A stretch of 64,000 nucleotides of DNA from the NCBI RefSeq assembly GCF_900110375.1, contig NZ_FODN01000001.1:682001-746000 (forward strand), written 5' to 3'. Each line of letters begins with the position of its first letter. Position 1 is the stretch's first letter. The notes beneath the pieces were generated by a model. The model worked only from the letters and a program-made list of their open reading frames with translations. It was not told the origin of the DNA and searched no databases. Shown here piece by piece: positions 8,127 to 17,266 of the stretch. The stretch comes from Flavobacterium sinopsychrotolerans (GTDB lineage Bacteria; Bacteroidota; Bacteroidia; Flavobacteriales; Flavobacteriaceae). The translations under genes and the position numbers were made by a program.

Positions 8127-10127
8127 TTATTTATAACTTCTTTGAACTAATTTCACGTTGTCAAATACCAACGGTTCTTTGTGTAAAACAGCTTCACTTG
8201 GTTTTCCAGTGTATTCCCATGCTGCTACGTAAGCGAAATTCTCATCGTCACGTTGCGCTTCACCTTCTTCAGTTTGATATTCTTCACGGAAATGTCCTCC
8301 ACAAGATTCATTACGATGTAAAGCATCTTTAGCGAATAATTCTCCCAATTCAAGGAAATCGGCAACACGAGTCGCTTTTTCCAATTCTTGGTTTAAACCA
8401 TTAGCATCACCAGGAACTTTTACTTCATTGTAGAACTCTTCGCGCAAAGCAGCAATTTCTACAATCGCTTCGTTTAATCCTTTTGCGTTACGAGCCATAC
8501 CCACTTTGTCCCACATAATTTTTCCTAATTTCTTATGGAAATAATCAACAGAATGTGTTCCTTTATTGTTCATGAATCTTTCGATTTGATCTTTCACCGC
8601 TTTTTCAGCAGCAGCAAATTCTGGCAAATCTGTAGATATGGCACCCATTTTAATATCTGGTGATAAATAATCTCCAATAGTATATGGCAATACGAAATAT
8701 CCATCAGCTAAACCTTGCATCAAAGCAGAAGCTCCAAGTCTGTTTGCTCCGTGATCAGAGAAATTAGATTCTCCAATAGAGAAACATCCCGGAATTGTAG
8801 TTTGTAAGTTATAATCAACCCAAGTTCCACCCATAGTATAATGTACCGCAGGGTAAATCATCATTGGAGTTGAGTATGGATTTTCATCAACGATTTTTTC
8901 ATACATCTGAAACAAGTTACCATATTTATTGGCAACAACTTCTGTTCCTAATTTAATAACTAAGGCAGTGTCTTTCTCGTCTAAATGTTTGATTCTTGCT
9001 TGATCTACTCCATATCTTTGGATTGCTGCAGCGAAATCTAAATAAACAGCTTCTCCTGTTTTATTTACTCCAAAACCTGCATCACATCTTTCTTTAGCAG
9101 CACGAGAAGCAATATCTCTAGGCACTAAATTTCCAAAAGCTGGATATCTTCTTTCTAAATAATAATCTCTTTCCGCTTCAGATAAATCCGTTGGTTTCTT
9201 TTTCCCTTCACGAATCGCTTTAGCATCTTCTAGTTTTGCAGGAACCCAAATACGACCATCATTACGCAATGATTCTGACATTAATGTCAATTTCGATTGG
9301 TGATCTCCAGAAACTGGAATACAAGTTGGGTGAATTTGTGTGTAACAAGGATTTGCGAAGAACGCTCCTTTTTTGTGGATTTTCCAAGCTGCAGTAGCAT
9401 TACTTCCCATTGCATTTGTAGAAAGGAAAAATACATTTCCGTAACCCCCAGAAGCAATAACAACAGCATGCGCCGAATGTCTTTCGATTTCTCCGGTAAC
9501 TAAGTTACGAGCGATAATTCCTCTTGCTTTTCCGTTTACGATTACTAAATCTAGCATTTCGTGACGGTTGTACATTTTTATTTTTCCACGACCTATTTGG
9601 CGATTCATTGCTGAATAAGCACCTAATAAAAGTTGTTGCCCTGTTTGTCCTTTTGCGTAAAAAGTTCTAGAAACCAATGTTCCTCCAAAAGAACGGTTGT
9701 CTAACAATCCACCATATTCACGAGCCAATGGAACACCTTGTGCCACACATTGGTCAATAATATTCGAAGAAACTTCAGCTAAACGGTGTACGTTTGCTTC
9801 ACGAGCACGGTAATCGCCTCCTTTTACTGTATCATAAAATAAACGGAAAGTTGAATCTCCATCTCCTTGATAGTTTTTTGCAGCGTTAATTCCCCCTTGT
9901 GCAGCAATGGAGTGCGCACGACGTGGTGAATCTTGAAAGCAAAAAGCTTTTACGTTATATCCTAATTCTGCTAAAGTTGCAGCAGCAGAACCTCCAGCCA
10001 AACCTGTACCAACTATAATTATATCTAAATTACGTTTGTTAGCAGGGTTTACTAAATTAATATGATCTTTATAATTTGTCCATTTGTCCGAAATTGGACC
10101 ACTAGGAATTTTTGAATCTAATGCCAT
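8127..10127 (-). CDS. sdhA: Succinate dehydrogenase / fumarate reductase flavoprotein subunit
   Basis: Catalytic subunit of complex II, 666 residues. The Rossmann motif [20 protein letters not shown] binds FAD, the His in [14 protein letters not shown] is the covalent flavin site, and HPTCIP plus [10 protein letters not shown] belong to the active site and capping domain. The length and sequence match the Bacteroidota type B enzyme paired with a single-chain SdhC. It is 13 bp downstream of sdhC and 86 bp upstream of sdhB. Confidence 0.97.
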   Translation of the reverse strand: MALDSKIPSGPISDKWTNYKDHINLVNPANKRNLDIIIVGTGLAGGSAAATLAELGYNVKAFCFQDSPRRAHSIAAQGGINAAKNYQGDGDSTFRLFYDTVKGGDYRAREANVHRLAEVSSNIIDQCVAQGVPLAREYGGLLDNRSFGGTLVSRTFYAKGQTGQQLLLGAYSAMNRQIGRGKIKMYNRHEMLDLVIVNGKARGIIARNLVTGEIERHSAHAVVIASGGYGNVFFLSTNAMGSNATAAWKIHKKGAFFANPCYTQIHPTCIPVSGDHQSKLTLMSESLRNDGRIWVPAKLEDAKAIREGKKKPTDLSEAERDYYLERRYPAFGNLVPRDIASRAAKERCDAGFGVNKTGEAVYLDFAAAIQRYGVDQARIKHLDEKDTALVIKLGTEVVANKYGNLFQMYEKIVDENPYSTPMMIYPAVHYTMGGTWVDYNLQTTIPGCFSIGESNFSDHGANRLGASALMQGLADGYFVLPYTIGDYLSPDIKMGAISTDLPEFAAAEKAVKDQIERFMNNKGTHSVDYFHKKLGKIMWDKVGMARNAKGLNEAIVEIAALREEFYNEVKVPGDANGLNQELEKATRVADFLELGELFAKDALHRNESCGGHFREEYQTEEGEAQRDDENFAYVAAWEYTGKPSEAVLHKEPLVFDNVKLVQRSYK

Positions 10128-10140
10128 TTATAATTTAATA

Positions 10141-10806
10141 TTAATGATTAAAATGATGAAATAATGCAATGAAAATGAAACCAAAAGGAACTACGATTGC
10201 AAAAGTATACCCTAATTTGTGCAGAGATCTTGAATATTTATTGTTAAACCCTACTGATTGAAAAGAAGAATTGAAACCATGCCATAAGTGCAATGACAAC
10301 AATAAAAATGATACGCAATAGATTGCTGTACGAACCGGACTTTCAAATTTATGAACTAATTCGGAAAAATATCTTGTTTCGTTCAATGGATTAACATCCA
10401 CATATTTGTAAACCATTTCAGGGATCCAAAAATCGTAAAAATGTAAAAGAATAAAAGCAAGAACAACTGCCCCAGAAATAATCATGTTCCTTGAAGCCCA
10501 AGAAGAATTAGCCGCTCCGTTATTCTTTGCATAAGAAATTGGTCTTGCACTGTTATTTTTAAATTCCAAAACAATACCCATAGTAAAGTGAAAAATCACA
10601 CCTAAAACTAAAATAGGTTGAATAACATATTGAACTAAAGGATTATTTCCCATAAAATGAGAAATTGAATTAAAAGTATCGGAATTAAAGACCGACGTCA
10701 TATTGATAAAAAAATGCTGTGCTAGAAACAGCATCAAAAAAAGTCCTGAAAGTGCCATAGCTACTTTTTTTGCTATTGACGATTTCAATAATGCAGATTT
10801 TGCCAT
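10141..10806 (-). CDS. sdhC: Succinate dehydrogenase cytochrome b subunit
   Basis: A 221-residue membrane anchor of the type B complex II, with one chain carrying five helices and, by family knowledge, two hemes. Hydrophobic segments are visible near residues 14-38, 60-82, 108-126, 158-176 and 196-216, with histidines at the helix ends (AQHFFI, FHFTMG, LLHFYD, LHLWHG) suited to heme ligation. The N terminus MAKSALLKSSIAKKVAMALSG is typical of flavobacterial SdhC. It is the first gene of the operon and has a consensus promoter at 10839-10869. Confidence 0.94.
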   Translation of the reverse strand: MAKSALLKSSIAKKVAMALSGLFLMLFLAQHFFINMTSVFNSDTFNSISHFMGNNPLVQYVIQPILVLGVIFHFTMGIVLEFKNNSARPISYAKNNGAANSSWASRNMIISGAVVLAFILLHFYDFWIPEMVYKYVDVNPLNETRYFSELVHKFESPVRTAIYCVSFLLLSLHLWHGFNSSFQSVGFNNKYSRSLHKLGYTFAIVVPFGFIFIALFHHFNH

Positions 10807-10838
10807 AAGAATTTGTGTGAATTAATTTAAAAATCATA

Positions 10839-10869
10839 CAAAAATAAAGGAAATAGTGATGAACTACAA
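10839..10869 (-). promoter_or_regulatory. sdhCAB promoter (Bacteroidota consensus)
   Basis: Minus-strand TTG (10869-10867), 20 bases, TATTTTTG (10846-10839). Both boxes and the spacing match the flavobacterial housekeeping consensus TTG-N17-23-TAnnTTTG. The predicted transcript would have a leader of about 25 bases before the sdhC ATG. Confidence 0.7.
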
Positions 10870-11037
10870 CCTTTTCGTTACAATTTATAATCATTTTAAA
10901 GTGTTAAAGGCGGCAATACAGCAATTCGTTTGAAACCAACACTTAAACGACTAATTACCTGATATTTAATTAAACAAAAGCAAAAAAAGAAAGAATTTTG
11001 TCCTTAAGAATCAAATCAATTATTATTATATATTTAT

Positions 11038-11066
11038 GTTAAAATTATCATATCAATAATTTTAAC
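11038..11066. repeat. 11-bp inverted repeat upstream of HMG-CoA synthase
   Basis: GTTAAAATTAT, 7 bases, ATAATTTTAAC, a perfect match of both arms. It is not followed by a T run and could be an operator or a weak hairpin. Confidence 0.5.
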
Positions 11067-11176
11067 CTACATTAAATTTTAAATCCCTAAAACTTAAAAA
11101 AATCATAGTTTTATAACTCTAAAAAAAAGACTATTAAATCACAAAATTCTACTTTTGAGCATTAAAAAAACACAAA

Positions 11177-12538
11177 ATGAAAACCGGAATTGACGCCATT
11201 TCTTTTGATGTGGCCAAAATACATCTACCCATTCAAACTTTGGCGAAAGCCAGAAATATCGAACCCGAAAAACTAGAGAAAGGATTGGGTTTAATTAAAA
11301 TGACATTGCCGGACACGCATCAGGATGTTGTGGTTTTTGGAGCCAATGCGTTGACAAAATTAATTTTACAAAACAATATCAACCTCAACGAAATCGCCCG
11401 AATTTATGTAGGAACCGAAAGCGCCATTGACAGTTCAAAACCAATTAGTTCGTTTTTAATTGCATTAATGGAGCAAAAATTTGGAGCAAACACTTTATCA
11501 GAATGTGATGTAGTTGATTTCACTTTTGCCTGTATTGGCGGAGTTGATGCGATGCAAAACTGTATTGATTTTGTAACATTGAATCCAACCAAAAAAGCAA
11601 TTGTTGTCACAACAGATTTTGCAAAATACGATTTAAACTCAACCGGAGAATACACGCAAGGCGCCGGAGCTTTGGCAATATTGATTACTGCAAACCCAAG
11701 AATTATTGCTTTCGAAAATAATTGGGCAACAAGTACAAAAGGAGTTTTTGACTTTTTCAAACCGTACCGAACGATTTCCAAAACAGCAATTACAGGGAAT
11801 TCAACCAACGAACCTTGGTTTGAAAATTTAGAAAGCGAAATTGAAATCCACAAAGACCAACCCGTTTTTGACGGTCAATATTCGAATCAATGTTATATGG
11901 ATCGAACGAGAGATGCTTACTTTTCGTTCAAAAAATTAAAAAACACCACCGAAACCGTTTACGATTCCTGGAAAAGCATTGTCATGCATTTGCCTTATGC
12001 TTTTCAGGGACGCCGAATGTTGTCTGAAATATATACTTTGGACGCTTCCAATATAATTATTTCCGGTGACGAAGCGGCTTCGGAATGCCAGAATAAACTG
12101 AAAGAAATCAGCAAATCAGAAGCCTACAAAGAATTTGTGAACGAAAAATTAATGCCCGCCGAAATTGCCTCTTCTCTAATTGGAAATCTATACACCGGTT
12201 CTATTTTCATGGGATTACTATCGACTTTGGCTCATTTTTACGATACTGAAAAAGAAATAAGCGACAGTAAATTTGGCTTTCTGGCGTATGGTAGCGGTTC
12301 AAAATCGAAAGTTTTTGAAGGAACGATTCAACCGGAATGGAAATTAGCAATTGCCTGCGTCAAACTTTTTGAAACGTTAGAAAAAAGTTTCGAAATTGAT
12401 TTTGACACCTACAATAAACTTCACAAAAAGGAACAGAAAATCAGCATTCGAACCCCAAAAAACGAATGGATTTTAGACCGAATTGAAAACGAAATTCCAA
12501 ATTTAATGGGTGCGCGTTATTACAAATGGGTTGACTAA
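11177..12538 (+). CDS. Hydroxymethylglutaryl-CoA synthase
   Basis: Condenses acetyl-CoA with acetoacetyl-CoA to HMG-CoA, the entry to the mevalonate pathway for isoprenoids, which flavobacteria use in place of the DXP route for isoprenoid precursors. The thiolase-fold protein has 453 residues. The nucleophile is Cys119 in FACIGGVDAM, the preceding acid lies in VGTESAID, and MHLPYAFQGRRM and the terminal AYGSGSKSKVFEG are HMG-CoA synthase signatures. It is a single gene with a terminator 15 bp after its stop; the other mevalonate genes are elsewhere. Confidence 0.93.
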   Translation: MKTGIDAISFDVAKIHLPIQTLAKARNIEPEKLEKGLGLIKMTLPDTHQDVVVFGANALTKLILQNNINLNEIARIYVGTESAIDSSKPISSFLIALMEQKFGANTLSECDVVDFTFACIGGVDAMQNCIDFVTLNPTKKAIVVTTDFAKYDLNSTGEYTQGAGALAILITANPRIIAFENNWATSTKGVFDFFKPYRTISKTAITGNSTNEPWFENLESEIEIHKDQPVFDGQYSNQCYMDRTRDAYFSFKKLKNTTETVYDSWKSIVMHLPYAFQGRRMLSEIYTLDASNIIISGDEAASECQNKLKEISKSEAYKEFVNEKLMPAEIASSLIGNLYTGSIFMGLLSTLAHFYDTEKEISDSKFGFLAYGSGSKSKVFEGTIQPEWKLAIACVKLFETLEKSFEIDFDTYNKLHKKEQKISIRTPKNEWILDRIENEIPNLMGARYYKWVD

Positions 12539-12552
12539 TTTTATATTCCCAC

Positions 12553-12598
12553 AAAAAAGCACCGAGAATTCATATCTTGAACTTTCGGTGCTTTTTTT
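12553..12598. terminator. Bidirectional terminator between HMG-CoA synthase and the ScfR regulator
   Basis: AAAAAAGCACCGA pairs with TCGGTGCTTTTTT around an 18-base loop; A and T runs are present on both sides. Confidence 0.75.
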
Positions 12599-12616
12599 CT
12601 TAAATACAGCATTAGA

Positions 12617-14098
12617 CTAACTGAATTTTGTCATGTATTGCTGTACAATTAAATCCGTGTTTTCGTTGCGGGTTTTCTGCTCTAATTGTATTGGAGCCGA
12701 TGCTCTTTCCTCACAGTTTTTAACAGCGCAGGTTTCGCAGGTAACTCCAACAAGTTGTTTGGGAATGGTTTGATTTTCCATGAATTTAAATTTCTTTTTC
12801 ATTCCAGGCGTAATCAATATCCCGACAGAAATACTTCTCAAACAATCTTTTTTGAAAGGGTCCAATGTAGCCGATGAAAAAACAAGGTATTCATTACTGC
12901 TGTTGTCATAACGAGAAATCTGAGCACTGAAATAATGTCTTTTATTTTGCTTTATTGCCTCGACAATGGTTTTTATAGAAACCCATCTTCTGCAATAATG
13001 TTCATTCATTTCGTTTGCGTGAGGCTCCTGCTGATTCGTTATATGCAATTCCTTTTTAATTTGATACGTATCTGAACCGATTTGATGAGACAATCGAAGG
13101 AAAAATAGGTTTTTCAGTTGAAAATCCTTTGGCAAAATATTCGTTAATCTCTGGTAGAAAGATTCCGGTGATACATTGAATCTACCCATGAGCTCAATCA
13201 TTTCCTCAGCCTTAGGATTTGTTTTCGACAAAAAAACATTCAGTTTGTCAATCAATAACTGTCTTGGAATAAGCAAAGCTCCAGCAAAGTAGGAGGCATA
13301 AAAATTATTTAAAACCTGATCAAAATTATCGAATTTAATCCAACTGAAAGTATACAATCTCTCGCTTATTTCTAAATAATTATAAGCGATTTCTTTTGCC
13401 AAAATAAAGGCTTTTTGAGGCTCATCAATATCTAGTGAAAGCAATAAAGTTTTACTCTTAGGCACAAATATGGACCTTAAATCTCCCAATTGCTCGTGTT
13501 CCGAAAAAACAATTTCATTGATTGTGTAGCCATATTCTTCAATAAGAATAGCCGTTAGTTCTTCGACAGAAATCTTAGTGTTAATATTAACGTGAAATGC
13601 ATTCGAGAAATCCAATACCTTTTGCTCCAAGTCTTCAAAATAATTATTGTGCGCTTCTTGGTACGATCGCAATGCAGCCAGAAAGAAACTTTCTCGTGTC
13701 AAGTTATAATGTTGTGCAATTTCAATAATCGTGCTTATGAACGCATTCACTTTTGCGGGCGCATTTGCAATAATATCAATAAGGTCATTTTCCTGAATAC
13801 CAAAAATTTCCAAAGGAATTTCTTTTAGAATACCTGATTTTAAAATCTCGCCAATAGGCGCTAAATTATTATCCAGTTTTAAAGAAACCATACTGTCATA
13901 GGAAACTTCTAATTTCTCGGCCAGAAGAATAATTTTATCCGTTTTGGGGTATTTCTTTCCTTTTTCAATTTCGTTCAAATACGATTTTGAGAGGTCCGTA
14001 ATCTTTGCCAAACCAAACAACGATAAATTCTTACTAGTCCTAACCTGCTTTAGTTTAAGCCCAAAAATCAACTTGATATAATCCTTTTCTATATTCAT
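12617..14098 (-). CDS. ScfR/RamB-type transcriptional regulator (HTH_XRE, ImmA/IrrE-like, DUF2083)
   Basis: A 493-residue DNA-binding regulator. Residues about 12-73 are an XRE helix-turn-helix (LAKITDLSKSYLNEIEKGKK). The middle (about 170-290) resembles the ImmA/IrrE domain; the HEXXH motif is not visible there, so it is probably not a protease. The C-terminal DUF2083-like domain has Cys369 (HYCRRW) and the cluster C454, C457, C462 in TCETCAVKNCEERA. RamB of Corynebacterium and other ScfR proteins have this plan and control glyoxylate or propionate genes in response to acyl-CoA. Here the gene is divergent from aceB-aceA, which strongly suggests it controls them. A palindrome lies between them. 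Confidence 0.88.
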   Translation of the reverse strand: MNIEKDYIKLIFGLKLKQVRTSKNLSLFGLAKITDLSKSYLNEIEKGKKYPKTDKIILLAEKLEVSYDSMVSLKLDNNLAPIGEILKSGILKEIPLEIFGIQENDLIDIIANAPAKVNAFISTIIEIAQHYNLTRESFFLAALRSYQEAHNNYFEDLEQKVLDFSNAFHVNINTKISVEELTAILIEEYGYTINEIVFSEHEQLGDLRSIFVPKSKTLLLSLDIDEPQKAFILAKEIAYNYLEISERLYTFSWIKFDNFDQVLNNFYASYFAGALLIPRQLLIDKLNVFLSKTNPKAEEMIELMGRFNVSPESFYQRLTNILPKDFQLKNLFFLRLSHQIGSDTYQIKKELHITNQQEPHANEMNEHYCRRWVSIKTIVEAIKQNKRHYFSAQISRYDNSSNEYLVFSSATLDPFKKDCLRSISVGILITPGMKKKFKFMENQTIPKQLVGVTCETCAVKNCEERASAPIQLEQKTRNENTDLIVQQYMTKFS

Positions 14099-14108
14099 AA
14101 ATTCAAAG

Positions 14109-14167
14109 GTACGCTAAAAAATAAATCCTTCAAAAAAAATATTTTTCATTTTTAGCGTACGTTCGCT
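14109..14167. promoter_or_regulatory. Putative ScfR operator: 12-bp inverted repeat plus a third half-site
   Basis: GTACGCTAAAAA at 14109-14120 and TTTTTAGCGTAC at 14149-14160 are a perfect inverted repeat with a 28-base spacer. A third related half-site GTTCGCT follows directly at 14161-14167 and makes AGCGTACGTTCGCT a 12-of-14 local palindrome. The right-hand sites abut the TTG element of the aceB promoter and the left arm starts 11 bp before the regulator ATG. This position suits joint control of both genes. Binding by the adjacent regulator is inferred. Confidence 0.75.
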
Positions 14168-14196
14168 TGTTTTGTAAAAAACTTTTTGTATCATTG
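14167..14196 (+). promoter_or_regulatory. aceB-aceA promoter
   Basis: TTG at 14167-14169, 19 bases, TATCATTG at 14189-14196, which is a 7 of 8 match to TAnnTTTG. The leader to the aceB ATG would be about 58 bases. The TTG box overlaps the last base of the GTTCGCT half-site, which suggests repression by occlusion. Confidence 0.65.
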
Positions 14197-14260
14197 CACT
14201 GTTAAACAATCACAAATTATTAACAAACATTCATTATTATTAAATTAAATACGTTTTAAA

Positions 14261-15862
14261 ATGAATTTAAAAGAAGTATATTCGAAAAATTTGTTAAATT
14301 TTTCAGAAGAAACCACCGAGCATTACCCGGAAATCTTAACTGACGAAGCAATGACTTTTTTGTCTTTACTTCATGAAAATTTTAATGAAAAAAGACTAGC
14401 GCTTTTAGAGGAACGAAAAAAGCAACAAGTTTTATTTGATCAAGGCGCATTACCCACTTTTCCTGCTGAAACAAAAAGTATCAGAGAAAGTAATTGGGAA
14501 GCCGCTAAAACTCCTGAAGATTTATTAGACCGAAGAGTCGAAATAACTGGACCAGTAGACCGAAAAATGGTTATCAACGCATTGAATTCAGGGGCAAAAA
14601 CCTTCATGGCTGATTTTGAAGACAGTACATCCCCAACATGGAGCAACTTGATGACTGGTCAACAAAACTTAAAAGACGCGGTCAATAAAACCATTACTCT
14701 TGAAGACACCATAAAAAATAAAAAATACAGTCTGAACGACAAAACCGCCATTCTGCTTGTTAGACCAAGAGGATTACATCTGCCAGAAAAACATCTTTTG
14801 GTTGATGGTAAACAAACTTCTGGTTCATTAGTTGACTTTGGTTTGTATGCTTTTCATAATTACAAGCAACTTATTGAAGATGGAACTGCTCCATATTTTT
14901 ACATTCCAAAATTAGAACATTATTTAGAAGCCAGATGGTGGAACGAAGTTTTTGAATTCACACAGGAATATTTGGGCGTAAAAAACGGAACATTTAAAGC
15001 AACAGTTCTAATCGAAACGATAACTGCTAGTTTTCAATTGGACGAAATCATTTTTGAACTGAAAGATCACATCGTAGGTCTTAACTGCGGAAGATGGGAT
15101 TACATCTTTTCATACATCAAAAAATTAAGAAAGAACTCGGCTTTCATCGTTCCAAACAGAGATCAAGTGACTATGACCGCACCATTCATGAGTGCATATT
15201 CCCAATTAGTTATTCAAAGATGCCACAAACGAAACATTCATGCAATAGGTGGAATGGCAGCACAAATTCCGATAAAAAATAACGAAGAAGCTAATAAAAC
15301 AGCTTTCGACAAAGTAATTGCCGACAAAGAACGTGAGGCAAAAAATGGACATGACGGAACTTGGGTGGCACATCCGGATTTGGTTTCACTGGCCATGACG
15401 GTATTCGATAAATACATGCCGACCAAAAATCAGATTCATGTAAAAAGAGAAGACGTACACGTGACCGAAAGTGATTTATTGGAAACTCCAAAAGGAACAA
15501 TTACAGAGGAAGGCGTTCGAAAAAATATCAGTATTTCAGTTTTATATATCGCTTCATGGCTCAACGGACAAGGCGCTGCCGCATTACACAATTTAATGGA
15601 AGATGCCGCTACTGCTGAAATTTCGAGATCACAATTGTGGCAATGGCTACAAAACGAAGTGATTTTGGACAATCAAAAAGTATTGAATGAAAAATACTAC
15701 CATCGATTAGCCATGGAAGAATTTGAAAAAATCAGAAAGCTCGTTGGAGACGAAAATCATGAAAACCAAAAATACAGACTAGCCGAACAGTTATTAGACA
15801 TTCTGGTGGTCAACGACAATTTTATAGAATTTTTGACTATTCCAGGATATAAATACATTTAA
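14261..15862 (+). CDS. aceB: Malate synthase A
   Basis: Condenses glyoxylate with acetyl-CoA to malate, the second step of the glyoxylate shunt. At 533 residues it is the A type. Visible signatures are FMADFEDSTSPTWSNL, VRPRGLHLPEKHL, the Mg-site region GLNCGRWDYIFSYIK, and the catalytic-base region SVLYIASWLNGQGAAA. It is followed 50 bp later by aceA on the same strand, forming a two-gene operon opposite the ScfR-type regulator. Confidence 0.97.
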   Translation: MNLKEVYSKNLLNFSEETTEHYPEILTDEAMTFLSLLHENFNEKRLALLEERKKQQVLFDQGALPTFPAETKSIRESNWEAAKTPEDLLDRRVEITGPVDRKMVINALNSGAKTFMADFEDSTSPTWSNLMTGQQNLKDAVNKTITLEDTIKNKKYSLNDKTAILLVRPRGLHLPEKHLLVDGKQTSGSLVDFGLYAFHNYKQLIEDGTAPYFYIPKLEHYLEARWWNEVFEFTQEYLGVKNGTFKATVLIETITASFQLDEIIFELKDHIVGLNCGRWDYIFSYIKKLRKNSAFIVPNRDQVTMTAPFMSAYSQLVIQRCHKRNIHAIGGMAAQIPIKNNEEANKTAFDKVIADKEREAKNGHDGTWVAHPDLVSLAMTVFDKYMPTKNQIHVKREDVHVTESDLLETPKGTITEEGVRKNISISVLYIASWLNGQGAAALHNLMEDAATAEISRSQLWQWLQNEVILDNQKVLNEKYYHRLAMEEFEKIRKLVGDENHENQKYRLAEQLLDILVVNDNFIEFLTIPGYKYI

Positions 15863-15912
15863 AAAACCCAACTACAATTTCTAGTTAACAAACAACCAAA
15901 AAAAGAAAAAAA

Positions 15913-17193
15913 ATGAAAACTACAGAAACAAGAATTCAAGAATTAGTTACTGACTGGATTACTAACCCAAGATGGAATGGTATTGAGAGACCATACTCTG
16001 CTGAAGAAGTGGTGAAATTGCAAGGTTCTTATCAAATAGAACATAGTGTAGCCAGAATTGGAGCCAATAATTTATGGAACAAACTAAATGCTCAGGATTT
16101 TGTAGCCGGACTTGGCGCGCTTACTGGAAACCAAGCCATTCAAGAAGTGGAAGCAGGATTAGATGCTATTTATTTGAGCGGATGGCAGGTTGCTGCTGAT
16201 GCAAATGTAGCTGGAGAAATGTATCCTGACCAATCTTTATATCCTGCTAATAGCGTACCGTTAGTGGTAAAACGCATCAACAATGCGCTTTTGAGAGCGG
16301 ATCAAATACAAGTTGTAAACGGAACTGCTGACAAAAAAGAATACCTGGTTCCTATTGTGGCTGATGCCGAAGCTGGTTTTGGTGGAAACCTGAACGCTTT
16401 CGAATTAATGAAATCCATGATTGAAGCGGGAGCCGCAGGAGTTCACTTTGAAGATCAATTGAGTTCTGCTAAAAAATGCGGTCACTTAGGTGGAAAAGTA
16501 TTGGTTCCTACTCAAGAAGCTATTAACAAATTGATTGCAGCACGTTTAGCAGCTGACGTAATGGGAACACCTACAATTGTTGTGGCCCGTACAGATGCGG
16601 ATGCAGCTAACTTATTGACTAGTGATATTGACCCAAGAGATGCTAAATTCATCACTGGAGAGAAAACCGGAGAAGGATTTTTCTATGTAAATTGTGGCGT
16701 GGAGCAAGGAATTGACAGAGGATTGAGTTATGCGCCTTATGCTGATTTAATTTGGATGGAAACCAGCAATCCGGATCTTGATTACGCAAGAAAATTTGCT
16801 GAAGGAATTCACGCAAAATTCCCTGGAAAAATGTTGGCTTACAATTGTTCTCCCTCTTTCAACTGGGCTGCAAAATTATCAGTTGCTGAAATGGAAACGT
16901 TCAGAGAAGATCTTGCGGCAATGGGATACAAATTCCAATTCATCACATTGGCAGGATTCCACGCATTGAATACGAGTATGTTCGAATTGTCTAAAGCTTA
17001 CAAAGAAAGAGGAATGGCAGGATATTCTGAATTACAAGAAAGAGAATTTGCTTTGCAAAAACATGGTTTCAAAGCGGTTAAACACCAAGGTTTCGTAGGA
17101 ACTTCTTATTTTGATGCAGTACAAAACACCGTGACAATTGGAAAATCTTCTACAACCGCAATGAAAGATTCAACAGAAGCGGCGCAGTTTTAA
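15913..17193 (+). CDS. aceA: Isocitrate lyase
   Basis: Splits isocitrate into glyoxylate and succinate, allowing growth on acetate or fatty acids. It has 426 residues. The catalytic loop [14 protein letters not shown] contains the nucleophilic Cys; the Mg-site is in [10 protein letters not shown], and NCSPSFNW is the substrate-binding signature. It ends at a clear terminator. Succinate formed here would feed the complex II encoded 7-10 kb upstream. Confidence 0.97.
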   Translation: MKTTETRIQELVTDWITNPRWNGIERPYSAEEVVKLQGSYQIEHSVARIGANNLWNKLNAQDFVAGLGALTGNQAIQEVEAGLDAIYLSGWQVAADANVAGEMYPDQSLYPANSVPLVVKRINNALLRADQIQVVNGTADKKEYLVPIVADAEAGFGGNLNAFELMKSMIEAGAAGVHFEDQLSSAKKCGHLGGKVLVPTQEAINKLIAARLAADVMGTPTIVVARTDADAANLLTSDIDPRDAKFITGEKTGEGFFYVNCGVEQGIDRGLSYAPYADLIWMETSNPDLDYARKFAEGIHAKFPGKMLAYNCSPSFNWAAKLSVAEMETFREDLAAMGYKFQFITLAGFHALNTSMFELSKAYKERGMAGYSELQEREFALQKHGFKAVKHQGFVGTSYFDAVQNTVTIGKSSTTAMKDSTEAAQF

Positions 17194-17210
17194 ACACAGC
17201 AGCAACCATA

Positions 17211-17244
17211 AAAAAACACGATTTCAGATGGAATCGTGTTTTTT
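17211..17244. terminator. Bidirectional terminator after aceA
   Basis: AAAAAACACGATT and AATCGTGTTTTTT, 13-bp stem and 8-base loop, shared with the convergent gene at 17267-20104. Confidence 0.88.
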
Positions 17245-17266
17245 GTTTTTAAAATAAAAGGACTTT

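Larger units (their letters stand above)
10807..11176. other. 370-bp intergenic region between sdhC and HMG-CoA synthase
   Basis: Divergent promoters only: the sdhC promoter on the left, an 11-bp inverted repeat at 11038-11066, and a TACTTTTG element at 11150-11157, 20 bp before the HMG-CoA synthase ATG. The remainder is AT-rich; I see no gene or RNA in it. Confidence 0.6.

Noticed and set aside
12617..14098. ImmA/IrrE metalloprotease of a phage or toxin-antitoxin system
   Set aside because: No HEXXH motif is visible, the C-terminal DUF2083-like Cys cluster is present and the neighbours are aceB-aceA, which fits a metabolic ScfR regulator.
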